The notes beneath the pieces were generated by a model. It worked only from the letters and a program-made list of their open reading frames with translations. It did not search any database and had not been told where the DNA came from. From positions 12,566,001-12,630,000 of the forward strand of contig JAWZYU010000001.1 of NCBI GenBank assembly GCA_038380435.1: 64,000 nt of DNA, read 5' to 3'. This DNA comes from Ryuthela nishihirai. Taxonomy: Eukaryota > Arthropoda > Arachnida > Araneae > Heptathelidae. Both the position numbers and the translations under genes were made by a program. Shown piece by piece: positions 20,871-32,790 of the stretch (position 1 is its first letter; each line of letters begins with the position of its first letter).

Positions 20871-22705
20871 AATTATTTTCAAAAACTATCATTTAACCCT
20901 ACAGGGGCTCCAATCAACTATACACATTGACAGAATCCAAAACGAGAGGCTTTTTCATTTTGAAACATTTTATTAAGCTGTGATATACATAATTTAATTA
21001 AAGCAATCTGATTGCAACTTCTAGATGTGATATATAGCAAAGCCGATTTCCTTGTTTCTGTTTTTATACATTGAAGCAAGCTCCTGATTTAAGCTTGCAA
21101 GTTCGATTTTAGCTACTCTGCACTAATTTTTTTTTAGTTTCAAAATTATCCTGAAAATTAACCAAAAACTATTTTTAAAATCGTTTTTAAAGCAATTACT
21201 AAGTGCATAGTCTATTTTTTTTTGTTTTACACTCTCTTTTCTGCTGTAAACCTAATCCAATATTCCAATAATTACTTTTATCATTTAGCCCATCAATGTG
21301 TAGTTCCCATTACTGAAACCCAAAGCCATTACTTATCTGTGCAGATCTGCTGCATAAAACTAGGATACAGGCCAGCAATAATTAGTAGCATACATAGACA
21401 CGAGTACAGTGTGCTTCATAGATCATAACCCACATTGGATATCTTTTCAGTTAGTATTTAATTCATACTTTTATAATAAGCCTTGGTTTTTATTCCAATA
21501 GATCTGATTTTATTTCAGTCAATTTATATGTTATTATAGATCTTTTGGAGTGATGCTACATTGCTAATTACGACAATGGGTGGCTTACAACTTGTTGCAA
21601 TGGATATTTTTTAACAATGCATTAGAAAAAAAATTAAATTTAAGCTATTTCATTTTTCAGTCAAAGAACCGATTTTTATCGTTTCATGAAAACAAATGAC
21701 GTCTTGCAAAGTAAAAATGACTTTCTTTATACAAATATGGAGGGATTGGTTACAGCTTTGATGACAATTTCATCAAGGGAATTTCAGCCCCTTCCTTTCC
21801 TGCCACACTAAGAGGATGTTAACCCACTTCCATTGGCAAAACTTTATTTTAAAGAAATTATTATTGGATAGGATTAAAAAATTTCACCCCTCCTAAGTTG
21901 TTGGCTGTGCTTCTCTGAAGATATTGAAATTTTTTATTTTGCCCAAGATCCCCAAAATGTACCAACCAAAGAAAATTTGCATGGTGCTCAAAAGAATAAA
22001 AAAAACTGTCAGAAAAGTGTTTCTCCATATCCATTAAACAAGACAGAAAAATATTATGAATTATGAACAGTGCAAATTCACCTTCTGCAAATTCTGGCCC
22101 ATTTTTGAAGTAATTACAATGAAAAAATATATATATACAGAAGTCTACTTTTAAGTATGTATGTGTGTGTGTTTTTTATATTATTCAGAAAGAAATTTCC
22201 TTTCTATTGATATATAATTTAACTGATTTTATTCATCAGGGTTTAAAAAATTAAGCCTTAATTGGCTAGTCAGATATATTTCTTCACTATACTACTGTAA
22301 AAAAAGTTATTAAAATTTAAACACAGATGACAATCACAGCATTACCTGCTGACTTTTGGACGTTGATAAATCAATAAATATTTTGCAGAAATGTATGTCA
22401 GCAAAAATTTTTTCGCTAAATATTTATTAATTTATTAAAATTAATATATTTGGGGATTTCTTTTAAATTTATTTCCATAAACTTTAGAATCAAATGTTTA
22501 CTTTGGTATATGGCATGACCTATTTTTCTTGATTGGTTATTTGTTAAAAAAAATTCTAAGATGGCCTGTTTGACTCAGCACAGTTGACAAAAGGATGAAT
22601 TTTTCACAGAATGCCAAGGAAAAAAAATTACAGAGAGAGATTATCTAAGCAAAAATTTCTTTTTTTTTTGCTATTCAGAAATAGTCTTTCTATGCATATA
22701 AAATA
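20871..22705. other. AT-rich region, no supported gene
   Basis: Low-complexity DNA with a short dinucleotide stretch near 22122-22170 (at/gt repeats). An open stretch near 21662-21810 (plus) follows ttttcag but lacks a convincing donor and shows no known domain. Confidence 0.45.
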
Positions 22706-22908
22706 ATAAAATAAATACCCCCTCAAGCAGCTGCTTGCCACAGAGGTCTGACAGGAACCTGTCAGTTTATGTGCCACAGAAGAAGATCTGAGAGGATGGC
22801 AGGACCTCAGCAGAAAACAACACGAACATCCATGCCTTACCCGGGGCTCGAACCCAGGTCCCGCAGATCAGTAGCCAAGCGCGCTAACCACTCAGCCACG
22901 TTGCCAGA
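22706..22908 (-). repeat. SINE2 copy, well preserved
   Basis: Minus-strand SINE2 with tail (aaataccccctcaagcagc), body (ctgacaggaacctgtcag) and head (ccggggctcgaacccagg, gcgctaaccactcagcc). Its tail side carries aataaaataaata. Confidence 0.9.
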
Positions 22909-23653
22909 TGCTTTTTTTATACATGACTAATTGGTTAGTTGGTTGGTTGGGGTTTTATGACACATTAGCAACTAAAGCTCTAATGCACCAAACAAAAAAC
23001 AAAATATAAAAAATACAAAACCTTCAACCAAAATTTAAAAAAGATCAAAATGACAAATAAAAATATTGTAAAAATGCATACCAACAATGGTGAAAGACAC
23101 AAATAACAAATATCAAGGGTATAATATAATGGCCCCTTGTAATATAATATAATGACCCATCTATATACCAATAATGTATATATATATAGATGTGCAAAAT
23201 AAAACCAACCCATGTGTAAAAAAACCCAATAAATATTTTTAGAAAAAGGACGAAAATAACATAAAATTAAAGTCTTAAAATAACCTGCATAACATAAAAA
23301 GGCAAAAACTGGTGGTAAAAGGGGAATGATAGGATAAAATATGTCCGAGTGCAAGGGGGCTCAGGAGGTAAAATTATGAAATTTAAAATAAAAATGTTCA
23401 AAGATAAGGACAATTGATTAAAATATACTTAATAGTGAAAATGGTGGCACAAACTTGCACTTAGGTTCGTCACCCATCCATAGAAGAATGAGTAATGAAA
23501 ATATGACCAAGCAAAGCAAGTAAAACCTCTTCCTTATGATTCCTGTGAAAACATGACCATTATGGGTTTGACTATAGGCTAGATTTCAAAGAATTTGTTC
23601 GCAACTGTTCTGACCAAGATCTCTGTCACTGTGCACAGAGCACAGTAAGAAAA

Positions 23654-23989
23654 CTGCCTGGGTTGGGCTGTTTTACTTCTGAGTGGCACTTTTTTGCACA
23701 CAATGGGCTAAGTGTCCAAGTCACAAGGTTCAGAGAAGTTTCAAAGGGACCCACTGGACAGCTGTTAGCCTCCCACCAATGACATCCAGTATGTTCTTTA
23801 ACATGAACAGAGTATGGTTCTCCTGCACACAGGACCAAGGCTTAAAGTACCATCCAATGGACGACAGTCTTTTCCAAGCCCATCAGTGTCCACTACTAAT
23901 CAAGGGCAGAGATGGTAGTTTTGTGAAGATAAATCTTAATGCTGACTCAGGTGAGACTTGAACCTGGGAACTGCAGATTACAAGCCTGG
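23654..23989 (-). repeat. SINE1 copy 6, diverged, in LINE-A3
   Basis: SINE1 body with many substitutions and small deletions. Flanks aaaactgcctg and aaacactgtctg look like a decayed target-site duplication within the LINE-A RNase H region, so this is the older of the SINE1 copies there. Confidence 0.7.
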
Positions 23990-24047
23990 GACAAAACACT
24001 GTCTGAAGTCCAGAAAGGGAACCAGGTAATGGACAGCCAGACAGGGG

Positions 24048-24382
24048 TTGGGTTGTTTTACCTTTGAGCAGCACTTTTTTGCACACCATGGGCTAAATGG
24101 CCAGGTCACATGGACCCCGAAGGCTCAGAGAAGGTTGAGGGAGGGGACCCACTGGAACAGCTGTTGGGAAACAGATGGTAGCCTCCTGTCAAGGCCATCC
24201 AGTGTGTTCTTTAATGTGCGCAGGGTATGGCTCTCCCGCACATGGGGCCACGGCTTAACGCCCCATCCAACGGATGGTGGCCTTTCCAAGCCCATCAGTG
24301 TCCCCTACTGACCGTGGGCAAGGCAGGGAGTTTTGCAGAATTAAGTCTCAAAGCTGACCCAGCTGGGACTCGAACCTGGGAA
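24048..24382 (-). repeat. SINE1 copy 7 in LINE-A3, 11 bp TSD, head-truncated
   Basis: From ttgggttgttttacc through the body to ggactcgaacctgggaa, lacking the last part of the tRNA head. Identical duplications ccagacagggg at 24037-24047 and 24383-24393 match the corresponding LINE-A sequence near 58895 (ccagagagggg). The truncation at the SINE 5' end is typical of incomplete reverse transcription. Confidence 0.9.
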
Positions 24383-24659
24383 CCAGACAGGGGCATGGCC
24401 AACTTGGTAGCAGTATCTGCTGTCGTTGCCCTGATGACAAGGATAGTTGCCATGATTGCCAGACAACAGAGCTGCTGGTAGATCTTGGACAGCACAGTGC
24501 ATGGCCAATGCCACACCAAGATCAAAGCATGTAGCAAGCTTAAGCATGCCAGTGTAAAGCACACAATGATAATTATACTTAGCTACTATGTGGTCCAAAG
24601 CCAGGCTAATAGTGTGAAACTCTGCAGTGAAGATGGAACACTGATACAGATTCCACCAC

Positions 24660-25745
24660 AGTTTGGGAAATTGAGTACACCATGTGAAATTTGAGGAATG
24701 GTTGAGGCAGCTGCTTAGTCTGTCATCTCTAATAGTGCAACAATGATTGGCTCCTTGCTGACTGAGCAGCAGTCAAATTCACACTGGAGTGGTACCTAAA
24801 CCACTCCAGTGGTATGTACAATCTCACATATAGGATGATCAATACCATAAGGGTTGTCCTCAATATGATCCCATGTAAAGAGTGAATCAAGGAGGAGCAA
24901 ACAGAAAGGTCAATGGCAGTGAAAGTGCAGGTTGAGGAGTGAAAATATGTACTGACACCAATGTTCAGTAGGAAGGATCCACAAGCCACTGCTTGAGGAA
25001 CCTTATCCCTCCCATTGGTGTCAGTAATGCTCCAAAGTGGGTTGTATCTGTTGAGATGTTGTGTTGTTTTACCTGAAGGCACTTTTTGGCCCCAATAGAT
25101 TAAATGGCCAGATCACAAGGACCCCCAAGGGCTCAGAGAACATTGGGAGAACATACTAGACAGCTGTTAGGTGAAAGATGAAAGCCTCCTGTCAAGGCCA
25201 TCCACATGTTCTTTAATGTATATAGAGTATGGGTCTCCCATACAAGGGGCCACAGCTTAATCTCCCATCCAATGGACAGCAGCCATTCCAAACCCATTGG
25301 TGTCCCCTACTGACAGAAGGGTGGGAGGTTTCTGTAAATAAATTTGAATGCTGGCCTAGGTGGGACTCAAACTTGGGAACTTCAGATTATGAGCCTGATG
25401 CACTACTGACTGAGTCATTCCACTGTGTCCATTTGAAGTCCCCAAGAAGGAGACAGCAGCTAAGAAGAGCTCATCCAGGTCTTCCCTGAAGATAAATAGT
25501 GCAAAGAAAATCCCACGAAGAAGTGAATGGTAACCACCTCTAAGTTGGTGGTGAGGGGGTATGACCTGGAATGGATAATGGTGGCTCTTAAGGATGGACC
25601 ATCTCCATCCTGGTTCCAGTGAATAAGTGAAAAGTGCAGGATCATGGATTAGTGTCTGTTTGCAAGTGGTCCCAGGTAATTTGTGCAATGATGACTGATC
25701 CAATTCTGATTGGTCCAAAGAGGCAGTGGTGAATTACCCAATTCA
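24660..25745 (-). pseudogene. LINE-A3 endonuclease remnant, split by SINE1
   Basis: Parts of the EN fold can be aligned to the 61.4-62.2 kb copy. These are TCTFTAIDLSVCSSLIHSLH (24729-25082 minus), followed across the nested SINE1 by FLGTSNGHSG (canonical LGDFNGHS) and the N-terminal VIPPHHQLRGGYHSLLRGIF (25356-25718 minus). Frames are broken. Confidence 0.65.
25055..25423 (-). repeat. SINE1 copy 8 in LINE-A3, old
   Basis: Diverged SINE1 from gttgtgttgttttacc to gactgagtcattcc. The flanks tgtatctgttga and tgtgtccatttga are probably the decayed duplication; the LINE-A sequence there reads ctgtgtccgtta. Confidence 0.75.
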
Positions 25746-25794
25746 CCTAAGGCCTCAACACTCGCAAGGGAAGTAAAACAGTTAAAACTCATTT

Positions 25795-26175
25795 TTTTTT
25801 CCAAACATTATTAAAATATTTCGCAATCAATATAATCTACTATTTATGACACATTTTGTGTTTTTACTCGGGTAATACCAAATATGATGTAATTTTTGTT
25901 AAATACACTAAAATGAACAGTTTTTTTACAATTAAGATTTCATTTATTTTTCAGTATGTGCAAATTTATAAATTGCATTTTAAATTTTCTGTTTATGCAT
26001 TTCTGCAGTTCAATTTATTTAACCTGATATATGCATTTTTCCCATTCATAAGTTTCACACTTTTTTTGTAGCATGAGTACCCCCCCCACCCTGTATCCAA
26101 ACACATACACCTACTCCCAGACAGTTGGGGCCTCTCAAATCTTTTGCACCTATGGCCTCCAGATACATTAATTCA
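25795..26175. repeat. Dispersed repeat R1, copy 1
   Basis: About 380 bp that recurs diverged at 45965-46335: shared blocks include aatatttcgcaatcaatata, gtaataccaaatatgatg, aaaatgaacag, cagacagttggggcctct and aaatcttttgcacct. No ORF is conserved. The right end resembles the ends of some DNA transposons, but no inverted repeat was identified. Confidence 0.65.
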
Positions 26176-26514
26176 CCACTGCAAAGGGGTCAATTCATCC
26201 AATCCCAATTGGTCTAATAGACTTTCACTGAATAGTACAATTCATATAATGCCCATTTATCCACTGCAACGATCCATCCATACCCTTTCTTCATATAGTA
26301 TGACTTATCCAATACCCATTTTATACAATGGTATGATTTGTCAATTTGGACGATTCCTTAAAACTGTTGTCTAAATGAGTTGTTTGTCTAATGAGACAAT
26401 CCATCCGATGTCATTGGGTGTAAAGCATTCATTTCTATTATGCATTTTATCATGCATATAATAAGCAGGAGCAAATCAGAATTTTAGCTAGGGAGGGTTT
26501 TCAGAGGTGGTTTT
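26176..26514. other. No recognised feature
   Basis: The stretch holds simple repeats of aatccaattg/atccat-like motifs in tandem (26190-26410: atccaat, atccatac, atccgatg), probably remnants of a short degenerate tandem repeat. No gene. Confidence 0.4.
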
Positions 26515-26660
26515 AAAATTTTCTGGCAGGGTTTTAAATATTGGGTTGGGTTGTTTTCGCAAATATAAAAACCAGACTTTCAAAAACAATTTTGAGGGTG
26601 ATTGAACCCAATTTTCCCTTGTTTACATTCAGGATCGGATCTAGGGGGAGGGGGTAAGGG
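26515..26660. repeat. Duplicated segment, copy 1
   Basis: gggttttaaata, ataaaaaccagactttc, aaaaacaattttgagggtga, ttgaacccaattttcccttg and gaatcta-like ggatctagggggaggg recur in the same order at 27488-27640. The two copies bracket two SINE1 insertions. Confidence 0.75.
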
Positions 26661-26690
26661 GGAGGGGGTAAGGGGGAGGGGCCCTTCCTT
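26644..26690. repeat. G-rich tandem repeat with quadruplex potential
   Basis: Three units of gggggagggggtaa give at least six runs of four or more G on the plus strand, a strong G-quadruplex motif by simple pattern. Confidence 0.8.
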
Positions 26691-26812
26691 TTCAGAATGC
26701 TTGTAAAAGTAATTAGAAGCCAAAAATTATTACATTTCTGCATATTCATGCATTTTTCAAGAAATTTCTAAAGACCTCTGAAACCCCAGGGTAAAATGTT
26801 ATTCTGTAATGG

Positions 26813-27196
26813 GTTGGGTTGTTTTACCTCTGAGCAGCATTTTTTTTGCACACCATAGGCTAAATGGCCAGGTCACATGGACCCTGAAGGCTCAGAGAAG
26901 GTTGGGGAGGGGACCCACTGGAACAGCTGTTGGGAGACAGATGGTAGCCTCCCGTCAAGGCCATCCAGCGTGTTCTTTAACGTGCACAGGGTATGTCTCT
27001 CCTGCACACGGGACCACGGCTTAACGTCCCATCCGACAGACCATGGCCTTTCCAAGCCCATCGGTGTCCCCTACTGACCGTGGGCAGGATGGGGAATTTT
27101 GTGGAGATAAATCTCAACACTGACCCAGCTGGGACTCGAACCTGGGAACTACAGGTGACGAGCCTGGCATGCTACCGATTGAGCCACCCCCACCCC
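26813..27196 (-). repeat. SINE1 copy 9, full length, 12 bp TSD
   Basis: Complete minus-strand SINE1. Flanking duplications attctgtaatgg (26801-26812) and attctgcaatgg (27197-27208) differ at one base. Confidence 0.9.
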
Positions 27197-27235
27197 ATTC
27201 TGCAATGGAATTCCACTACTTTTTTGGTGGATCTG

Positions 27236-27498
27236 GGCATGGGCTGTTTCACCTCTGAGTGGCATTTTTTACACACAATGGGCTAAATGGCCTGGTAACA
27301 AGGATCCCAAAGGCTCAGAGAAGGTTCAGTGAGGGCCCCACTGGAACAGATGTTGGGAGACAAATGGTAACCTCCTGTCAAGGCCATCCAGCATGTTCTT
27401 TAATGCCCACAAGGTATGGCTCTCCCACACATGTGGAGATCGAACCTGGGAACTACAGATTACGAGCTTGGCACACTACCGACTGAGCCACCCCTGGT
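27236..27498 (-). repeat. SINE1 copy 10 with internal deletion
   Basis: Follows copy 9 closely. The body jumps from gtatggctctcccacacatg directly to gatcgaacctgggaac, losing about 110 bp, then ends actgagccacccctgg. Tail side reads gggctgtttcacctctgag. Confidence 0.8.
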
Positions 27499-27640
27499 TT
27501 TAAATAATTCATATGATTATTGTATATGTAAAAACCAGGCTTTCAAAAACAATTTGGAGGGTGATTGAACCCAATTTTCCCTTGGTATTCAGTCAGTCAG
27601 TTCCCTTAGTATTCAAGTCTGAATCTAGGAGGAGGGGGCA
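27488..27640. repeat. Duplicated segment, copy 2
   Basis: Second copy of the 26515-26660 segment, about 970 bp away in direct orientation (gtaaaaaccaggctttcaaa, ggagggtgattgaaccc, aggaggagggggc). It lacks the G-rich tandem expansion. Confidence 0.75.
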
Positions 27641-29077
27641 AGCAGCACCGCAAGGATGCAGATACATGTGCTGTGCTGCAGGGAAGCTGCTATTCGTGAT
27701 CTCAGAGGCTAAGGTACTCATATTTGTTTCCGTGAGAACTTTTAGATTCAGCTGCTGTTGTTTTTAGTGTTGTAACGTTTATAAGCTTTTTTTACTATGT
27801 ATTATAGCATTTGAGAACGTTTTGCATCGTATGAAATATCTTTTTTTCTTCTTCAGCACTTTTACATATGTTCCTGAAAGGAAACATTAATAAAATCTTG
27901 ATTGATACACTTTTTAATAATATATATAGTTTTCAAATATATTGCATTCCTTACTAACCGTTCCAGCTCCCTCACTCCACTTTTTTGCTGTGTTCAACAA
28001 ATTTATCTTATAAAAAATTTTTGCATGATGATTGTTTAATTTTTTTTTTGTCTCATACAATCCTTCCAGAATTTGTTTTATATTTATTTAGTAAATCTTC
28101 ATTGCATATAACAAGCTGAACACTGTAAAATGTCTACATAAATCTTTTCCTATTTAGAATATTAACATCACGGAGATTTTATAAATTGTTTACATCTACA
28201 ACAGATTATGCCAATTGGAATAAATTTTATTTGCAATGTCTGAAAAATATCAAACCTCTCTTTTAAATTCTGCAATTATAAAGAAATGATAAGATAGTAA
28301 AAATCATGCACTTTTCATGTGAATTGCGAATATGATAAAAATATAATCCATAAAACTTTGCTGCTTTGCTATTGTGGTGAGAAGACTCCTTGGAATCACA
28401 GCATGCCAGAGCTTACTATGCCGCATGGCAAACCCTCTTCTCTGGCAGGACCAGAGTACACAGTACGAAAAGGACCAAAGTCCGCAACAAGCATAGCTTT
28501 ATGATAACAAAAGTTCACTTAATCACTAATTATCAAAAACTGATAATCTGTAAGAATCAGTCATTTATAAATGCCACATATACTTCTGGAATTAACCCTA
28601 CAGTTATAGAGGGAATACATACCAACAAGTACTGCTTGACACATTACAAGTCATCACCTGCCATAACTGCCAACATGGCAGCACAGTTTAAGACAAACCA
28701 TGTGCATCTGGTAAGGAAGATTGCATTTGGAAAACTACATCTATATCGTTACAAATCAAGCTTTTACTAACTTATTTTTTTTTGGCATAGCAAATGTATC
28801 AAAGTGCTGAAGGAGAAAAAAAAATATTCAATGTATCTGAAACTTGCATAAAATTGGGGATCATATCCACTGTCATTCAGAAGCAATATGCTGAAAAACC
28901 ACAGATCGTGCATGCGCAGAGATAATTCAATCCTAGACTACCAACAACCGGTTTGCTGCATTGCCCCTGTAAGCACGTTTCACAGCAGAATGTGTATCTG
29001 GAGCTGAGTGGCAGTAGTAGTGACTCAGCTCCGGATACAAGAAGCTTGTCATTCTTCTCCTTACATATTCTTTGCAG
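27641..29077. other. No supported gene; one short palindrome
   Basis: Mostly AT-rich. ORFs at 28319-28504 and 28390-28770 overlap each other in different frames and show no known domain. A 15 bp-arm palindrome lies at 28995-29037 (ggagctgagt...actcagctcc). Confidence 0.45.
28995..29037. repeat. Palindrome with 15 bp arms
   Basis: tatctggagctgagt and actcagctccggata pair with one mismatch around a 13 nt loop (ggcagtagtagtg). Function unknown. Confidence 0.8.
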
Positions 29078-29283
29078 ATGGTATGGCTCTCCCACACACA
29101 GGGCCATGGCTTAATGTCCCATCTAACAGACAATGTCCTTTCCAAGTCCATCATGAAACAGTATCCCCTACTGATTGTGGGCAGGGCAGGGAGATTTGCA
29201 GAGATAAATCTCAATGCTGACCCAGCTGGGACTCTAACCTAGGAACTGCAGATAACGAGAGCCTGGTGCTGACTGAGCCACTA
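29078..29283 (-). repeat. SINE1 copy 11, head half only
   Basis: Starts inside the body (gatggtatggctctccc) and continues to gctgactgagccac. It has several indels, including an insertion after ccaagtccatcatg. Old copy. Confidence 0.75.
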
Positions 29284-30125
29284 AACTGAGACAATAAATC
29301 AAAAGTTTTGGGTTGGATAGGTATTGTGAAATATTATGATTCGGACTTTCCAAATCTCCCAAAAGCTATAATTGTAGCCTCTAGTGGTAAAAATTTTAGT
29401 GATGGAGTGTGTAACAGTCATGAAGTTTTCATTGGTAACAATGAGTTGATCACTTATGCCTGGGATTGGGAAAATATAACTTTTTTCTTTTAAGAGATGG
29501 TTGTGTGCTTTTTTTTTTGAGTTAAATTAAAAATTCCTTTCGGGATGATAAGTATTGATGAAATATTTGATTCATACTTTAAAAATCATCCAAAAGTTTC
29601 AATCAAGTCCTCTAGATGTGGAAATAGTTGAAAATTGCAAACTTTTACATAAATATTACAAAAATTGTATTTATGACAGAAATTAAAATTTTGATGGCTT
29701 AATGTGAATGTCATGAGGTTGCATACCCAATACTGCCCTTCCAGCAGAGGCTTAATCAATGAACTTTTCCCCTGGTCTTTTTTTACTCTTCAGTCATTTT
29801 TCCAGCAGCCCTATTTTATATTGTTCTTTTTAAGTGCAACCTACATTCCATGGTTCAAAACAAATTGAAAATGAATGTCAATACACCTCATAAAAATGTT
29901 GCATATTTTCAGTAATTAACAGAAAAGGCATGGCAATGCAAAATCATTGTTGATTATTCTGAAATAAAACTATTAGTGCTTTTCATAATAAAAGGAAGGC
30001 AGTGTTATGCAAACTTTTTAATAGTGAGCTTCAAAACCGATATTTAACCCAACACAGATAAAAAGTAAAAAAAAAATCCATCAAGAAATTACACTTAATC
30101 AATAAACTATAAATGCATTTGAGAA
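29284..30125. other. AT-rich non-coding sequence
   Basis: No coding signal or repeat recognised. Confidence 0.5.
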
Positions 30126-30336
30126 ACTATATGGCTGAGTGGTTAGCACGCTTGGCTTCTGATCTAAGGGACCTGGGTTCGAGCCCCGGGTAAGGCATGG
30201 ATGTTCGTGTTGTTTTCTGCTGAGGTCCTGCCATCCTCTCAGATCTTTTACTTTGGCATATAAACTGACAGGCTCCTGTCAGACCTCTGTGGCAAACAGC
30301 TGCTTGAGGGGGTATTTATTTTTATTATTTTATTAA
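30126..30336 (+). repeat. SINE2 copy, full length
   Basis: tRNA-like head (atggctgagtggttagcac...ctgggttcgagccccgg), body with tgttttctgctgaggtcc and ctgacaggctcctgtcag, tail gggggtatttatttttatt. Confidence 0.92.
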
Positions 30337-30609
30337 TCTGTCCATTCTGTATAAGTAATATTTGTTTTCAAGAAAATGTGCTAAAAACAAATAAAAAACG
30401 AAATTATTAATTTACAATAATACACATGAAACATAACATTTTATCTTTTTGTTGACTATTGACACTTTTGGATGAATTTTGTCATTGGATGAAACAATTT
30501 TGGATGAGTTGTGTCATTGGACAAATCAGTTTGGAAATTTAAATGAACCTCCAAAACTTTGCGGTTCATTCAATGACAACTTTTCCAAAAAATTTTCACT
30601 TAACGAAGA
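30337..30609. other. Short sequence with a 32 bp tandem pair
   Basis: tttggatgaattttgtcatt and ttttggatgagttgtgtcat repeat with ~32 bp spacing near 30468-30530. The ORF at 30479-30733 runs from this into LINE-A sequence and is not a gene. Confidence 0.4.
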
Positions 30610-31130
30610 TGAAGAAGACAAAGAAAATGGGGGCCCAGCAGAGGCTGAATCAATAGAAATTTGTGACTGCAAATTTATTAGTGGTACCCTGGTGGTCCCC
30701 ACTCACAATGGAGCTCAACAAGGGGATGCCTAATTTGGCACCAGGGTTGATTGAGACCCATACACACGCAGCCAGTGAGACCTCACAAATTAAAAATAAG
30801 AGGAAAAATAAAAGTGAGAGGCAACTCAGAAACTTGTACCCAGACATGGGCAAGACGATCAGCACTGCATAGTTGGTCTAAGCAGGTCCAGTCCCAGTGG
30901 CTTTCGAAAGTGCTACCCAGCCCCATGATAAATAGACTCCCCAATAGCAAGACAGGCCAAAGGGAATCCCACTACACACACACTGACGAGAGTAAAAGAG
31001 GATCCCCTACCAAGTATCAGGATCCTCCTTTCCAGGGACACAGGTTGCAGCTGAGCATTCAGGACCCTGTGAAGGATCCAAACCAGTGGAACCTTCACAG
31101 GGTGATTCCATATCACCATGGACAAGATCT
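30610..31130 (-). mobile_element. LINE-A copy A4: 5' region only
   Basis: Matches the LINE-A 5' UTR seen at 12280-12900 and 63590-64000: ctcaacaaggggatgcc, agtgagacctcacaa, cactgcatagttgg, gacaggccaaaggg and tccagggacac in order. The rest of the element is absent. LINE insertions normally lose their 5' end, so an orphan 5' piece implies later deletion or recombination. Confidence 0.8.
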
Positions 31131-32589
31131 TACACCAAGGAAACTACATGACTCTAAAAAGGTCCTATTAAAACAGAATTAGTCATATTTTTTGTTAAAT
31201 ACTTTATTTTCAGAAAAACCAGGATTAAATGCTGATTGATTTGGCATATAACATGCCATAATTCCTTTCATAAGTTCATTGTCATTAAAGATCTAAGTTG
31301 ATTTTTTATTGGCTGAACAAAATGAAAAAAAATAGCTGAGCCACTGGATGTAAACCAGTTTTCAGACTGGACCCTGGATATCTTTTCTAGAGTCATGTAG
31401 TAATAAAAAATGCATCTGACAATGCAAATAAAAAAAACCCTACTAGACAGAAATAATTATAATGCATATGAATTGAAAGGCTATTTCTAAATAACAGAAA
31501 AATAATATTTTTCTTCAAACAAAAAAATTACTCTCTCTTCAATTTTTTTTCTTGGTACTATACTTTGAGAAAAGCCACTGTATTATAAGATGAATTAAAA
31601 AATTTTTAAACAAATAACCAAGTAGAGAAATAGGCCATGGTCTAAGTCAAATAAAACAGAATTTAAGTCTGAATTTTATTAAAATAAAAAATTAAACAGT
31701 TACAAAGATATTAATTTAAATAATACTTTTTCACAGTGATGTAGTGAAAAAAATTGATCTAACTATTCAACTGAGGCTTAATTTCAGAAAACCTGATCAA
31801 TAAAAACTGTTAAATTATATGTTAACTGAAAGGAAGTTTCTCCCTGAGTAATAAATTATTTATGTGAAATATTATTTAATTTCTTTTAATAATTCATTTC
31901 AGTATGGCATATTTTAAAACCCAGCCCAGTGTTATACAAGATGACATGGACTGATCACATTCATGGAGTTTTCTGCCCTGTTTATGAAGTGAAGGAACAC
32001 TTTCTTGGCTTTATTTTTACTGAATATTATGCATTTTTTCTTTGAGTCCTGAATTTTAGGAATGTTAGAAAAGTGCCAAAAAGTTTGTGCACCAATCTAA
32101 AAAAAAAGAAGTCAATATCCTTAGAGTGGCACAGCCAATATACTGGGATTGGGGGGGGGAGGGTATACTATTTAAAAAATATTCAATATAAACTAAAAAC
32201 TTAAACTAATATTTGCTTCAAAGTTTTTTCCAGGGAGGACAGAGTTATAATACACTTGACAAAATTGCCTTCCCAACCATAAGAACTAATTTCTGTGTAA
32301 ACTCTTTTTGCTTCCATATCCAAGACCTCATTCATTTTCAGGAAACAATAAATGATGTTTTTTTAACTGGAAAGTAAAGATGTAAAAAAAAGTAACATAC
32401 ACAAATAAAAAAGACCTTCTTGCCCAGAAATTAAAATAAATTAAAATTCTCTCATTGAGAAATAATTTTTTTAAATTTTAATTTATTTTCAAAACTATCC
32501 TATAATGTAATATAATGTTAAAAATCGTACCAACAAGTTGCAAGCCAGCTATCATCATAACCAGCAATACATTATAATTCTGAAAGATC
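31131..32589. other. AT-rich non-coding sequence
   Basis: No supported coding region or known repeat. A G-rich run lies near 32150-32162. Confidence 0.5.
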
Positions 32590-32790
32590 AATAAAAAAAT
32601 AAAATAAATACCCACTCAAACAGATGCTTGCCACTGAGGTCTGACAGGAGCCTGTCAGTTTATAACACCATAGTGAAGACCTGTGAGAAAGGCAAGACCA
32701 CAAGAGAAAAACAACACAAACAATCATGGCTCAAACCCAGGCCACTTTGATCAGTAGCCAAGCATGCTAACCACTTGGCCAATGGATAGC
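32590..32790 (-). repeat. SINE2 copy
   Basis: Minus-strand SINE2: tail aaaataaatacccactcaaac, body ctgacaggagcctgtcag, head gctcaaacccagg and catgctaaccacttggcc. Moderately diverged. Confidence 0.8.

Larger units (their letters stand above)
22925..25745 (-). mobile_element. LINE-A copy A3: RT deleted, three nested SINE1 copies
   Basis: The 3' end with ggttagttggttggttgggg and ttttatgacacattagcaac matches the other LINE-A ends. RNase H-like remnants follow (24341-24620), then directly EN remnants (24660-25745). At about 24650 the sequence passes from RNase H (gatggaacactg) to the EN C-terminal part (attccaccaca). It thereby skips what corresponds to about 59175-61460 in the 58-64 kb copy, so the entire RT is missing. 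SINE1 copies lie at 23654, 24048 and 25055. Confidence 0.8.

Noticed and set aside
21662..21810. Plus-strand exon after ttttcag with a 49-codon open stretch
   Set aside because: No good donor before the stop and no recognisable protein similarity.
28390..28770. 126 aa plus-strand ORF as a gene
   Set aside because: No domain, composition like random AT-rich sequence, overlapped by another ORF in a different frame, and no splice or promoter support.
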